Below are positions 39,174 to 48,572 of a DNA stretch of 64,000 bases, in pieces (the first letter of the stretch is position 1; each line of letters starts with the position of its first letter). This stretch comes from an uncultured Anaerolineae bacterium. Its GTDB lineage: Bacteria > Chloroflexota > Anaerolineae > Aggregatilineales > Phototrophicaceae. The position numbers and the translations under genes were made by a program. The DNA lies in assembly GCA_937944445.1 (NCBI GenBank), contig CALDYP010000011.1, positions 171,553-235,552 of the forward strand. Direction: 5' to 3'. Under the pieces are notes generated by a model. The model saw only the letters and a program-made list of their open reading frames with translations, did not search any database and was not told where the DNA came from.

Positions 39174-42100
39174 TCAGTTGACGCGCTGCGGCACGGCAAT
39201 CTTGACAAAGTAGGCCGTGGGGCGCGCAAGCAGGGCATAGAGATGATGGGTGGCTTCGCTCTGGTTGTTAAGTTCTAGCGTCTTAATGTAGATGTTGAGC
39301 AAATCGCGGATGTCTTTTTCGCCCTGCTCGTCCACGGGCATGATGTCCACAGTCGCGCCCGGGGCAAGGCGGCGGCGGATGGCGTCTACCGTCAGGTTCA
39401 TCTCTGGCTGGATGCGCTGATAGATCACGCCGCCAGTCATGCCTGCGCAGATCCACGGCCCGGGGTCACCTAACACCAGTGCGCGCCCGCTGGTCATGTA
39501 CTCAAATGCGTACCCCTTGAGGTTCGCGCGCGCGGCGAGGCCGCCCAACTCGTCGTTCAATGGGGTCTTGATCTCACCACCGAAGATCACGTCTGCGCCG
39601 CTCATGCGGATGCAAGCGCGCGTGTCGGCGTTGCCTTGCACGATGAACAAGCCGCCCTGCGCCCCATAGGCGAAGCTCTTGCCGACGCTGCCATCGAGCC
39701 GTGTGCCGTTGTGGTTCAAACCCTTCAAGATAGTGATTCGGCCACCTTTCGCGCCCTTAGCTACGCCGTCCTGCGCGCCGCCTTCCACGACGATGTTGAG
39801 CGGCTCATCGATGAATGCGCCCAGTCCGTTGCCCGGTATGGCCGAGTTGCTGAAAGAGAGGTTGATCGCTTCGATTTGGTCACTTGACGGGATTTCACCG
39901 CGCTTGAGCGCGCCGTTGAGGTGCGTGCCGAGCGCGCGATCCATCGCCATGACCTGCTCATCGTCGTAGGTCAGCTCATACTCCCCGCGCCGCACGTATT
40001 CCTTGATGACCTCGGTGATTTGGCGGCTGACGGTGTTGCGCGGGCGCGAGAGGCGACGACCGCCCGGCTGGGCGGGCTTCTTGGGCGTCTTGGGGGCTGG
40101 TTTGAGAAGCTGCGACAAGTCGATGCGGTCGTGCATCGCGGACTGCTCCAGCAGGTCGGCGCGGCCAACGAGTTCTTGCGGGTTGGTGAAGCCCAGTTTG
40201 GCGGTCAGTTGGCGCACTTCTTCAGCGAGCATGTTGAACACGTTGACGATGGCATCGGCTGAGCCGCGTTCTTCGAATGGACGGAAGGATTTGAAGCCCT
40301 TGAGTTCGGCCTCTTCACGAGTTTTGACGTGCGTCGTGATGCCAACGTGGCACGTGCCATCCTGACAGCCACGACAGATCGTACAGCCGACGGCCACCAT
40401 CGCCAGCGTCCCGAAGCCGACGCGGTTCGCGCCGAGGCAGAGCATCTTGACGGCGTCGCGCCCGCTCTTCATGCCACCATCGGCCCAGATTTCAACCCCA
40501 TCGCGCAGGCCGCTTTCCAGTAGGGCACGATGAGCTAGCCACACACCGATTTCGGCAGGCAGCCCGACGTGGCGCAGCGCGTGGGCACGGGCTGCGCCAG
40601 TGCCGCCAGTGTAGCCGGTGATGGTGATGATGTCTGCGCCCGCTTTGGCCACCCCCACAGCGATGATGCCAACGCCGGGCACGACTGGAATCTTGACCGA
40701 GACCCTCGCCAACGGGTTGGCGGTTTTCAGCTCGTCGATGAGTTGGGCGAGGTCTTCGATGCTGTAAAGGTCATGGTTGTTGCTAGGCGAGATAAGGTCA
40801 ACGCCCGGGGGCGTGCCGCGCGATGCAGCGACTTGTTCCGTCACTTTGAAGCCGGGCAGGTGGCCGCCTTCGCCGGGCTTAGCCCCTTGACCAATCTTGA
40901 TCTCAATGTAATCGCATGAGTTTAAGAAGCCGATGTTGACGCCGAACCGGGCCGATGCGACTTGTTGGCCGCGGTTGCGCGGGTACTTGCCCATCACGTC
41001 GGCCATTTCGCCGCCCTCGCCGTTGATACAGATCGTGTTGAGCTTGTAGGCGGCCTCGGCGTAAGCTTTGTAGGATAGCTCGCCCTGTGAGCCGTAGGAC
41101 ATGGCGCTGATGATGAGTGGCATGCTGTGGTTGCCGATGCGCAGGTCAACCGTTTCAACCGGAACAGGTTTGCCGCCCTCTTTCAAGTGGATCACGTGGT
41201 TGATGGTGACGGGGATTTTGTTTTCAAGCTCTTGCAGTTCTGCCGAGTATTCCTCGAGCGTCTTTTCGCCCAAAGCGACGTCTTCAATTTTCTTCCACAT
41301 TTTGGGGTAGAGGCGGTCAGGGTTGACGAGGCGGGCTTTGGTCTCGCCGCGCAGATCTGCAGCGCGCTCTTCGGCGTCGCTGCGGAGCATCCCCCAAGTG
41401 AGGCCGCGGCCTTCGCTTCCGAAGTAGTTAGGCGTGTCGAACACGCTGGCGACGCCTTTGCTCAGGCCGATGCTGCTGAAGCTGTGGCCATAGCCGCGCA
41501 GCTCATGGCAGCCGATGGTGGAGGTAACCTTCTGCAAGCCGAGCGTTAAGGCCTTGACGACGTTACACATGACCTTGAAGCTCTCATCATCCGAAGGGGC
41601 GCTGCTGCCGCCTTTGGGCGCAACGCCGACGGCTGCCGCATACAATGCATAGGGGTTGACGGCGTTTGCGCCGAAGCTGATGGCCATGGCGATGTCGTGC
41701 AAATCGCGCATTGCGCCAGAGCGCAGCACGATGCCCGCGGAGCGACGCAAGTTCACCGCGCTGTCGTGCAAGCGAAGTGCGCGATCCACTGCGGCCACCA
41801 CCAGCAGCGGGTCAATCCATAAGCGTTTGCCGTCGATCACGTCGCTGTCGTCGAGCAAGATGCACTGTGCGCCCTGACGCACGCAGTTCACCGCTTCTTG
41901 TGCGATCCGCTCTAGCGCTGTTTCAAGGTTTTCGTCCATTGCGGCGCTCATTTGGAGCGTGACCATGCGATCACCGAACACGTCGAAGAGCTGCTCAATG
42001 GCCAATGTGCCGAACTTGTCGGCTACGCGCTGCATGACGTCTGCGCTGCCGAGGGCTGTGTGCCCGCCCACGAGGAAGGGCGTTTCGATCTGAACGAGCA

Positions 42101-43898
42101 GATCGCCCTCTTGGCGCGGCTTGCCGATGTGCGGGCGCACGCCGATCACCATGCGCGTGCTGAACTGCGAGGCTTCGCGTTCGCGGTCGATGGCAGGGTT
42201 GGTCACGACAGCGACGGTTTCCTTGAAATAATCGGCGATGTTAACGCGGTTGTGGCTCATAGCGGCTAGCGGCCCATCCCAACCGAGCGAGCCGATTTGC
42301 TCCTTGCCTGTCTCGGCCAGTGTTTCAACGAGGCTGAGGTGATAGCGTTCCCAACCGAACGCAGCCATTGCTGCGGTGTTCAGCTTGATCTCGCGCTGTC
42401 GCCACGGGATGCTGGCAGCAATGTTGGGGGTCAGGCCGCTTTTAGGCGCTTCGGCGATAGCGACAGGGGCTGCTGAGGTCACAGCCTGCATCTCACCTGT
42501 GGTGACTTTGGTCGGCTTGCCGTTGCCGAAGCTCATCGGGAATTGGCCGGTGCTGCGCGGGTCGGGCTGCGACATGGACCAGATGCTGGTGTTGTCGCGC
42601 TGTACGGGGTGGTGGCGCTCCAAGTAGCGCTTATAGACGTGCTGCTGAATGGCCGGGTAGTCCATCACCTCGATCTTGTGGCCGGGCGTGATCTTGAGCG
42701 CAATTTTTTCGCCCGGCCCCATTGGCTTGGCGTCTACGCTCATGCCGTCAAGGTAGTAGACGCCGCGTTCAGACGAGGCGAAGTATTCCTTTTCCGTCTC
42801 GCCGAACCACAGCGGGCGTAAGCCGAGCGAATCGACGCTGAAGACGAGCAAGTTGCCCATGCGCGAGGCGACAGCGGCTGGCCCCTGCGCAAAATGCCCG
42901 AAGGACTGGCGCATCTCTTCGTAGATGGCGTGGATTTCTGGGTTGTTTTGGATCAGGTCGTGTTGATAGGGCGGGAAGACGTATTCCATCGCCTCGATGA
43001 GATCTAGCCCATGCCGCGCGATGAGCGCATGGATCAATCGGTCGACATCTTGGCTGTCTGAACCGTTGACCGGCAGCGGGATGTCTAGCATGTTGGCCTC
43101 AAGGCGCAGACGGCTGATGGTGTTGAACTCGCCGTTGTGGCCGAGCAGGTTGAAGGGCTGAACGCGCTCAAAGACGCTGTTGGTGTTCGTGCTGTAGCGG
43201 GCATGGCCCATCGTGACCGTTGAGGCGTAGTCTGGGTCACGCAGTTCTGGATAGTAGCGCCGCAGGATTTCAATCGTCCCCTGCACTTTGTAGACGACGC
43301 TGTGCGACGAGAACGACGGGAAGTGCACCCCTAGTTCATCCTCCAGCCGCACCTGAAGCTCGAAGAGGGTGCTTTCTAGCTTGGCGGATGGCACTTGCCC
43401 GTTGATGCCGGCGATCTGCCAAAAGACCGGCTCGTTCTTCTCAGCGTTCGGGCCGAGGATCAGACGGTTCACGTTGCCCGGGCGATCTGTCAAGGTATGT
43501 AGGCCGGTCTCGCTGATGGAGCGGATGATGACATCGACGATGTTTTTCGCGCGCGGGCGGTCAGTGGCTGGGATCATCACGTGAGCAACCCAGAAATTGC
43601 GATCAGACGCTGTGGAGGCGATCATGCCGGCCTCTGAAAGCCACTTCGACCACATCAGGCGGGGGATGTCTGTCAGCACGCCTACGCCGTCCCCTTCACC
43701 GTTGATGTAGCCGGTGCGGTGGCCCATGCGCGAGAGAGCTTCGATGGTGCGTTTGACATTGCCATGCGTGGGCTGGCCGCCTTTGCGCACCGAGCAGATC
43801 AGAGCGCAAGCGTCGCGTTCAAGTTGATCAATCGGGTGCAGATCTAAATCCTGCAAGATGGCACTAGCAGGCAGCTTGTTGGGTTGTGATGGACTCAT
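39174..43898 (-). CDS. gltB: Glutamate synthase large subunit
   Basis: The 1574-residue protein makes two glutamates from glutamine and 2-oxoglutarate. The class-II amidotransferase nucleophile is Cys31 (RDACALICSV), which implies removal of a 30-residue propeptide. The FMN domain contains TGYTGGTGAARAHAL and IWADGGMKSGRDAVK. The iron-sulphur segment CTICRGCQDGTC lies near residue 1170. A C-terminal GXGXG beta-helix closes the protein. The ribosome site GGAGGT lies 6 bases upstream. No gltD neighbour was seen, so the electron donor (separate GltD or ferredoxin) is unknown. Confidence 0.94.
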   Translation of the reverse strand: MSPSQPNKLPASAILQDLDLHPIDQLERDACALICSVRKGGQPTHGNVKRTIEALSRMGHRTGYINGEGDGVGVLTDIPRLMWSKWLSEAGMIASTASDRNFWVAHVMIPATDRPRAKNIVDVIIRSISETGLHTLTDRPGNVNRLILGPNAEKNEPVFWQIAGINGQVPSAKLESTLFELQVRLEDELGVHFPSFSSHSVVYKVQGTIEILRRYYPELRDPDYASTVTMGHARYSTNTNSVFERVQPFNLLGHNGEFNTISRLRLEANMLDIPLPVNGSDSQDVDRLIHALIARHGLDLIEAMEYVFPPYQHDLIQNNPEIHAIYEEMRQSFGHFAQGPAAVASRMGNLLVFSVDSLGLRPLWFGETEKEYFASSERGVYYLDGMSVDAKPMGPGEKIALKITPGHKIEVMDYPAIQQHVYKRYLERHHPVQRDNTSIWSMSQPDPRSTGQFPMSFGNGKPTKVTTGEMQAVTSAAPVAIAEAPKSGLTPNIAASIPWRQREIKLNTAAMAAFGWERYHLSLVETLAETGKEQIGSLGWDGPLAAMSHNRVNIADYFKETVAVVTNPAIDREREASQFSTRMVIGVRPHIGKPRQEGDLLVQIETPFLVGGHTALGSADVMQRVADKFGTLAIEQLFDVFGDRMVTLQMSAAMDENLETALERIAQEAVNCVRQGAQCILLDDSDVIDGKRLWIDPLLVVAAVDRALRLHDSAVNLRRSAGIVLRSGAMRDLHDIAMAISFGANAVNPYALYAAAVGVAPKGGSSAPSDDESFKVMCNVVKALTLGLQKVTSTIGCHELRGYGHSFSSIGLSKGVASVFDTPNYFGSEGRGLTWGMLRSDAEERAADLRGETKARLVNPDRLYPKMWKKIEDVALGEKTLEEYSAELQELENKIPVTINHVIHLKEGGKPVPVETVDLRIGNHSMPLIISAMSYGSQGELSYKAYAEAAYKLNTICINGEGGEMADVMGKYPRNRGQQVASARFGVNIGFLNSCDYIEIKIGQGAKPGEGGHLPGFKVTEQVAASRGTPPGVDLISPSNNHDLYSIEDLAQLIDELKTANPLARVSVKIPVVPGVGIIAVGVAKAGADIITITGYTGGTGAARAHALRHVGLPAEIGVWLAHRALLESGLRDGVEIWADGGMKSGRDAVKMLCLGANRVGFGTLAMVAVGCTICRGCQDGTCHVGITTHVKTREEAELKGFKSFRPFEERGSADAIVNVFNMLAEEVRQLTAKLGFTNPQELVGRADLLEQSAMHDRIDLSQLLKPAPKTPKKPAQPGGRRLSRPRNTVSRQITEVIKEYVRRGEYELTYDDEQVMAMDRALGTHLNGALKRGEIPSSDQIEAINLSFSNSAIPGNGLGAFIDEPLNIVVEGGAQDGVAKGAKGGRITILKGLNHNGTRLDGSVGKSFAYGAQGGLFIVQGNADTRACIRMSGADVIFGGEIKTPLNDELGGLAARANLKGYAFEYMTSGRALVLGDPGPWICAGMTGGVIYQRIQPEMNLTVDAIRRRLAPGATVDIMPVDEQGEKDIRDLLNIYIKTLELNNQSEATHHLYALLARPTAYFVKIAVPQRVN

Positions 43899-44204
43899 CG
43901 TCAGACCTCCGGGTCTCGCATCGTTGAATGAGCTGTAACCGTGCAGTTTGGTGCTCTAAATGTAGGTTCTAAGTTTGTGTTGCGTGTGAGCGTGAGGCAC
44001 TCAACACTTGAGGAAGCGAAGGCTTATTTTTCAAGCACTTAGAAGTGTAGCTAGAGGCCAATCAAGCGGCTATGGACTAAACCAACGATCTAGCTTGTGG
44101 AAAATGCATAAGAATTGAGACATCTTGCCGTCAGAAATTGCTAGTGTGCACTGCGCACAAAACAAAGCCCGCTTTTCTTTGGTAGTTGCGCCCAATGTGT
44201 TCGC
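43899..44204. other. gltB upstream region, 306 bp
   Basis: This stretch separates the second pucR-like gene from gltB, both on the minus strand. It holds the candidate operator at 44145-44159. A weak terminator-like stem lies behind the pucR gene (CAAAG 44163-44167 with CTTTG 44176-44180, followed on the minus strand by TTTTG). A short stem AGACC/GGTCT flanks the gltB ribosome site. I could not identify a convincing -35/-10 pair for gltB. No small gene is supported. Confidence 0.5.
44145..44159. promoter_or_regulatory. Candidate operator TGTGCACTGCGCACA upstream of gltB
   Basis: The palindrome TGTGC-N5-GCACA lies 247-261 bp upstream of the gltB start. It shares half-sites and spacing with the perfect palindrome upstream of the arginine operon (9992-10006). 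Confidence 0.45.
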
Positions 44205-45848
44205 TCACCCAAGTGCTAATAGCCGCCGAATCGTTAAGGCGAGGTGCAGCGCTAGCCGTGTTTCTGGCCGTTCTAGGTCGATCTTGGCGATGTCGTTGAT
44301 GCGATTCATGCGGTAAAGCAGGGTATTACGGTGCACGATGAGCATGTCAGCCGTCTGAGAAAGGTTGCCGTGGCAAGCGAAATAGGCTTCCAGCGTCTTG
44401 ACTAGCTCGCCGTTCTGGTTGGCGTCGTACTTGATCAAAGTCCCCAGCGTTCGATCACAAAAGTCGATCAGCTTATCACGATCGGAGAGCGACAGGATCA
44501 ACTGATACACGCCCAAATCTCCGATGTAGAGCGGGGTATCCGTCTGCAAGCGCACGGCCAGCTCCATCGCTTGGACGGCGTCACGGTAGCTGTTGCGCCA
44601 CGCGCTGACCTCGCGCACGGGCTGCCCCAGACCGATGGCGATGTGGTTATTTGGGTATTGGCGGTTGATGTCGCTGGCGAACTTCTCGGTAAGTTTGAGG
44701 CTCGTGTCGATGGGGTTGTCTCGATCTGTCGCGTGGAACACCACGACTTCCCGCTCTTTCTCACGCTGCCACACGAGCGCATGGGCTTGCTGGCTCTCGA
44801 TGATCGTGTTGATCATCGTCTCGAGGCGGCGGATGGACGGCGCGTTCTCGCCGCGCCATGACAGCACCATTGCAACGTGGGTGGCGGTCATGTCGTGTTC
44901 GAAGCGTTCGCCTTGGCGAATGGCCTCTTGCTGGCTGACATCGCCCAACAGCAAGCGATCTAGGAACGTGCCGCGCAGCCGTTTTTCGGTCTCGCTCACC
45001 ATTTTTTGTTTGGCCATCTCGATGGCACAAGCCGCCGCGCCATGCTCGCACACCAGCTGATCGATGTCGTCCAGTTCGGTATCTTGGCCGATGATCGACA
45101 AGAACCCGCGCCCGATGCCGTTGGTGACCACCGGGGCGACCAAACGCGCCATGCCCGGCAGTTGCAAGGACTGCATCATCGGCGCGTCTACGTCGCTGGC
45201 GCGATGCCGATCTTGCATCTCAACGGGCAGATGCTCTACTTTGCGGATGAAGGCTTCGATTTCTTCCCACTGGCCGATCACCTGTGGTTGGACGATGTGT
45301 TCCAGCACGCGCAGGCGCTTGTCTTGGATGACAACGGTTTTGTTCGTCAGGCGCGCCATTGCGCTGATCAGCTCTGACATGCCCTCATTCTGAGATGAAA
45401 TCTGGGTCAGTTGGCGATAGATCTGTGTGCCGCGGCGTTCGAATTGGCCTTTACGATCTACCAGCAGGCTGACGACTGTCTTTTCCACTTGGCGCACGCG
45501 GTTGCCGGGTGGGAGCATCAGCACGCAGATGCCATAGGCTTTGCTCTCAGCAATGGCGTTGGTGCTCACGTTGTGGCTGAACACGACCGCCGAGGCGCGC
45601 ACGTCTGACGCCCAACGCACGATGTCTACATCAGAGGCAGAGGGTTTGCTGGCATTATCGGGCGGCGCGACGAGGATGATCTCGTTCGGTTGGAGGGATT
45701 TGGATTGTAGGTTGTCGTCGATGTAGACGACTGTCGTCCACACGACGGGGCGGTTCAAAAATCCATCGCCAGCCAGCACGCGCGTTCCGAGTGGAAGCGC
45801 CAGCTTGCGAACATCTTCGACTGTAATCTGTGACGCGGATTCGGACAT
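44205..45848 (-). CDS. PucR-family transcriptional regulator (copy 2)
   Basis: The 547-residue protein is a full-length paralogue of the regulator at 37470-39116. It shows the PucR N-terminal region (KLALPLGTRVLAGDGFLNRP), the coiled linker (GQFERRGTQIYRQLTQISSQ) and the C-terminal HTH (NLSQTADMLIVHRNTLLYRM). It lies directly upstream of gltB on the same strand, a typical position for a local regulator. Half-sites resembling the TGTGC operator lie around its own promoter region, suggesting autoregulation. Confidence 0.85.
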   Translation of the reverse strand: MSESASQITVEDVRKLALPLGTRVLAGDGFLNRPVVWTTVVYIDDNLQSKSLQPNEIILVAPPDNASKPSASDVDIVRWASDVRASAVVFSHNVSTNAIAESKAYGICVLMLPPGNRVRQVEKTVVSLLVDRKGQFERRGTQIYRQLTQISSQNEGMSELISAMARLTNKTVVIQDKRLRVLEHIVQPQVIGQWEEIEAFIRKVEHLPVEMQDRHRASDVDAPMMQSLQLPGMARLVAPVVTNGIGRGFLSIIGQDTELDDIDQLVCEHGAAACAIEMAKQKMVSETEKRLRGTFLDRLLLGDVSQQEAIRQGERFEHDMTATHVAMVLSWRGENAPSIRRLETMINTIIESQQAHALVWQREKEREVVVFHATDRDNPIDTSLKLTEKFASDINRQYPNNHIAIGLGQPVREVSAWRNSYRDAVQAMELAVRLQTDTPLYIGDLGVYQLILSLSDRDKLIDFCDRTLGTLIKYDANQNGELVKTLEAYFACHGNLSQTADMLIVHRNTLLYRMNRINDIAKIDLERPETRLALHLALTIRRLLALG

Positions 45849-45852
45849 GGTC

Positions 45853-45922
45853 TTTGTGCAAGGTGCTAAATGAGCATGCCATGTTTGTAACGTCTTCTGG
45901 CCATTCTGTCAAGTTGCACAAA
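45853..45922. promoter_or_regulatory. Inverted half-sites TTTGTGCAA ... TTGCACAAA upstream of pucR copy 2
   Basis: TTTGTGCAA (45853-45861) and its exact complement TTGCACAAA (45914-45922) are 52 bp apart, about five helical turns. They resemble the half-sites of the palindromes upstream of gltB and argC. Possible looped operator for autoregulation; weaker evidence than the closed palindromes. Confidence 0.3.
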
Positions 45923-45935
45923 GCCGATGAGGGTT

Positions 45936-46259
45936 CTATGAGTCGTTCGTGATAACGCCAATCCCGATCACAGCAAGAATGATAAAGAACGACATCAGTG
46001 AAAGGTCAACAGGCAGCGGTTGGAAGAACGAGTAAGAACTAGCCAAAATACCCACCCCAGCGGCGAGAAACACCACAGGGCCGACGCTCCAGCGCTTGCG
46101 CCACTGATATAACCCCGATATGAGCAAAATCACACTAACTGCTAGAAGGGTGACCGTGCCATCAAAGCCGTTGTTGGTCATGAAGAGAAACACGATGACC
46201 ATCAAAAACCACGTTAGCCGTTCTACTTTGGCTTCTTGTCCAGTTTTGCGACGTGCCAT
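45936..46259 (-). CDS. Small membrane protein, unknown
   Basis: The 107-residue protein has a basic N-terminus followed by about four hydrophobic helices (LTWFLMVIVFLFMTNNGF; TVTLLAVSVILLISGLY; VVFLAAGVGILASSYSFF; LMSFFIILAVIGIGVITN). The ATG at 46259 has GGGAG seven bases upstream; longer in-frame readings lack this and overlap the divergent lipoprotein gene. No family recognised. Confidence 0.6.
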   Translation of the reverse strand: MARRKTGQEAKVERLTWFLMVIVFLFMTNNGFDGTVTLLAVSVILLISGLYQWRKRWSVGPVVFLAAGVGILASSYSFFQPLPVDLSLMSFFIILAVIGIGVITNDS

Positions 46260-46347
46260 CTTGAGGCTCCCAAATACTTCAAATTCATCTTTGATTATGC
46301 TCATCTGAGGTATCTTCGCAATTGCGCCTGTCATACAATCCCTTAAA

Positions 46348-47271
46348 ATGAGAAATATGAACCAAATTTTTACGCTCATAAAGGTAGGGCTGGTTGGCCT
46401 CATCATTGGGCTGGCGGCTTGTGCACCCCCACAAAACTTGCGTGGGCCGCGGCTCGTCAGCGATGTTGGGTTAACGCTGACCGCGCCAGCCAGCGCCCAA
46501 ACCGGGCCGACGCCGCTCATCGAGGAAGCGCCGCCTGTGCTGCCGCTGCCAACGCTGCCCGCCGATGTGTTGGTAGTCACGCCGACACTGCCACCGAGCA
46601 AAACGCCGACCCAAACCCCTACTTTCACTATGACGCCCACGCAGACGCTCACGCCCACCATCACGACTACAGCGACGGCCACCGCGCTGGCGCTGCCAAC
46701 GAGCGTGATTTCACCCGTGATTGAGATCGTAGCCATCCCGAACAACCAAATCTGTGATACCAACTGGTTTTTCCTGCAACCGAGGCCGCCCGGCTGCCCG
46801 CTAAACGTGCCGAACGCGACAAACGGCGTCTATCAAACGTTTCAAAATGGGCTGATGGTGTGGGTGCTCAGCCAAGATGCGATTTACGTCATGTACAACG
46901 ATACCGGGTTCCCACGCTGGCAGGTTTACCGTGACTTCTTCGAAGAGGGCATGCCCGAGACGTCGGCGGAGTATGACAACGCGCCTTCAGGGTTGTATCA
47001 GCCGCGTCGTGGGTTCGGGATGCTGTGGCGCAGCAACAGCAGCGTCCGCGCCCGCATCGGCTGGGCGACGATGCGCGACGAGATGCCTTACAGCGTTCAA
47101 GTGCAAACTGCTCAGGACGGCGCGATTTACATCAGCACGCCGTTTCAAGGGGTGTTGGGCTTGATGCCATCAGGAAATGGCTGGAGCTTGTTCAGCAGCA
47201 CGCCAGCCATCAACAACGCCATCTTCCCAACCCAAGTATTCGTTCCACTGCCAACAGTTTACGGAAATTGA
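46348..47271 (+). CDS. Lipoprotein with Thr/Pro-rich stalk
   Basis: The 307-residue protein has a lipoprotein signal ending in the lipobox LAAC (Cys25). A low-complexity Pro/Thr stalk follows (about 60-115, for example TPTQTPTFTMTPTQTLTPT), and then a globular C-terminal domain. That domain resembles cell-surface proteins that precede LCP enzymes, but no family is recognised. It lies two bases upstream of the LCP gene, so they are cotranscribed and may act together at the cell surface. Confidence 0.7.
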   Translation: MRNMNQIFTLIKVGLVGLIIGLAACAPPQNLRGPRLVSDVGLTLTAPASAQTGPTPLIEEAPPVLPLPTLPADVLVVTPTLPPSKTPTQTPTFTMTPTQTLTPTITTTATATALALPTSVISPVIEIVAIPNNQICDTNWFFLQPRPPGCPLNVPNATNGVYQTFQNGLMVWVLSQDAIYVMYNDTGFPRWQVYRDFFEEGMPETSAEYDNAPSGLYQPRRGFGMLWRSNSSVRARIGWATMRDEMPYSVQVQTAQDGAIYISTPFQGVLGLMPSGNGWSLFSSTPAINNAIFPTQVFVPLPTVYGN

Positions 47272-47273
47272 CA

Positions 47274-48140
47274 ATGCGCCGCACAAAGGGATGTGTCACT
47301 GCGATTTTGGGGCTGGGGATCGCGGGGATAGTGTCTTGCAGCCTGCTGATTGTGTTCGTGTTTGTGTTTCCGCTGCCGGTACGCAATGTGTTGATACTCG
47401 GGCTGGACTCACGCGGGCCAGAGGGGGCAGTCGCCCGCTCAGATGCGATTCTCGTCGTAGGCATGCCACAAGGCACAGCACAGCTTGGGCTGCTGTCGAT
47501 CCCACGGGATCTGTTTATTCCAGCGCCGGGCTTTGGCCTTCAGCGTGTGAACGTCATTCACGTGCTGGGGGAGCAAGAGGCTGAAGGCGGCGGGATGCGG
47601 CTTGCCGCTGAGAGCATCGCAGCTGCGTTTGACATGCCGATTGATCGCGTCATTCGGCTGGATTTTCGCGCGTTTGAGGCCATCGTAGACGCATTAGGTG
47701 GCGTGAACGTCTATGTTGAGCGCACCATTACGGATTTTCAATTCCCCACGGACGACTTCGGGACACAAACGGTCACGTTCAATGAAGGGTGGATGCACAT
47801 GGACGGCGCAACTGCGCTGAAATACGCTCGTACCCGCAGCATGGACGATGACTATCGCCGTGCCGCCCGCCAGCAAGCGGTGTTCCGCGCGGTGGCGGTG
47901 CGCCTCATCAACCCGCTGACGTGGCCGGCGGTGCTGCGCGCGTGGGGTGAGTATGTGCAGACTGACATAAGCGTGGGCGATCTGCTGCTGCTGGCCCCGT
48001 CTGTGCTGCTGCGCAGCGGTTCCGTTGAGCAGCTCGTGATCGACCGTGACTACATCGTGCCCGGCCCGGGCGGCGCACAGCCCAACTATGAGCGCCTCAA
48101 TCCGTTTTTAGATCGATACTTTCGGTCACTCACACGTTAA
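47274..48140 (+). CDS. LytR-CpsA-Psr (LCP) family protein
   Basis: The 288-residue protein has one N-terminal TM helix (about 9-29) and an extracytoplasmic LCP domain. Key residues are NVLILGLDSRGPEG, the catalytic-site arginines in SIPRDLFIP, DFRAFEAIVDALGGVNVYV, and ALKYARTRSMDDDYRR. LCP enzymes ligate glycopolymers to peptidoglycan or other envelope acceptors. The start is the ATG at 47274, three bases after the lipoprotein stop. Convergent overlap of 11 bp with the next gene. Confidence 0.88.
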   Translation: MRRTKGCVTAILGLGIAGIVSCSLLIVFVFVFPLPVRNVLILGLDSRGPEGAVARSDAILVVGMPQGTAQLGLLSIPRDLFIPAPGFGLQRVNVIHVLGEQEAEGGGMRLAAESIAAAFDMPIDRVIRLDFRAFEAIVDALGGVNVYVERTITDFQFPTDDFGTQTVTFNEGWMHMDGATALKYARTRSMDDDYRRAARQQAVFRAVAVRLINPLTWPAVLRAWGEYVQTDISVGDLLLLAPSVLLRSGSVEQLVIDRDYIVPGPGGAQPNYERLNPFLDRYFRSLTR

Positions 48141-48543
48141 GCAGACGGTCGTAATTGCCCACCCAATCATCGGCTGAGCGCATCGATTTGTTGATCTCAA
48201 TGTCGGCGATGCGCGGGTAGAGCCGCATCATCATCGTTGGCAGCTCATCCCAGTTTTCTTCGCGGATAAGCTTTTCAAGTTGGTCAGCCGTTTGGCTTGC
48301 CCAATACCATTGTTCTTGGAAGTCGTCGGCTTTTTTCCAGTAGTTGCGTTTTTCCCACGCTTTGATCGATTCTTCTACCGTCTCGTGAATGTCGCGCAGG
48401 CTCAGCACGATGGTTGCGCACATGTCGCGGACGTCGTCGTCGATGGTTTGCTTTTGCCCCAACGCACGCACAATCTCGGCAATGGTGCGCATGTGGTAGC
48501 TGCGTCGTTTGCCGGGTTCATTGGTGTTGATAACACGTCCCAT
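48130..48543 (-). CDS. Small helical protein, unknown
   Basis: The 137-residue all-alpha protein is rich in charged and aromatic residues (DIHETVEESIKAWEKRNYWK; DDFQEQWYWASQTADQLEKL). No recognised family. The ATG at 48543 has AAAGG eight bases upstream; a GTG three codons earlier is the alternative. Last gene of a three-gene minus-strand cluster. Confidence 0.55.
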   Translation of the reverse strand: MGRVINTNEPGKRRSYHMRTIAEIVRALGQKQTIDDDVRDMCATIVLSLRDIHETVEESIKAWEKRNYWKKADDFQEQWYWASQTADQLEKLIREENWDELPTMMMRLYPRIADIEINKSMRSADDWVGNYDRLLNV

Positions 48544-48572
48544 GCTTAGCACCTTTCTCGATCTTCAGTCAT

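Noticed and set aside
45936..46763. 275-residue version of the small membrane protein
   Set aside because: The extension is antisense to the Thr/Pro stalk of the lipoprotein gene and gives a Val/Gly repeat typical of a shadow frame; a good ribosome site supports the start at 46259.
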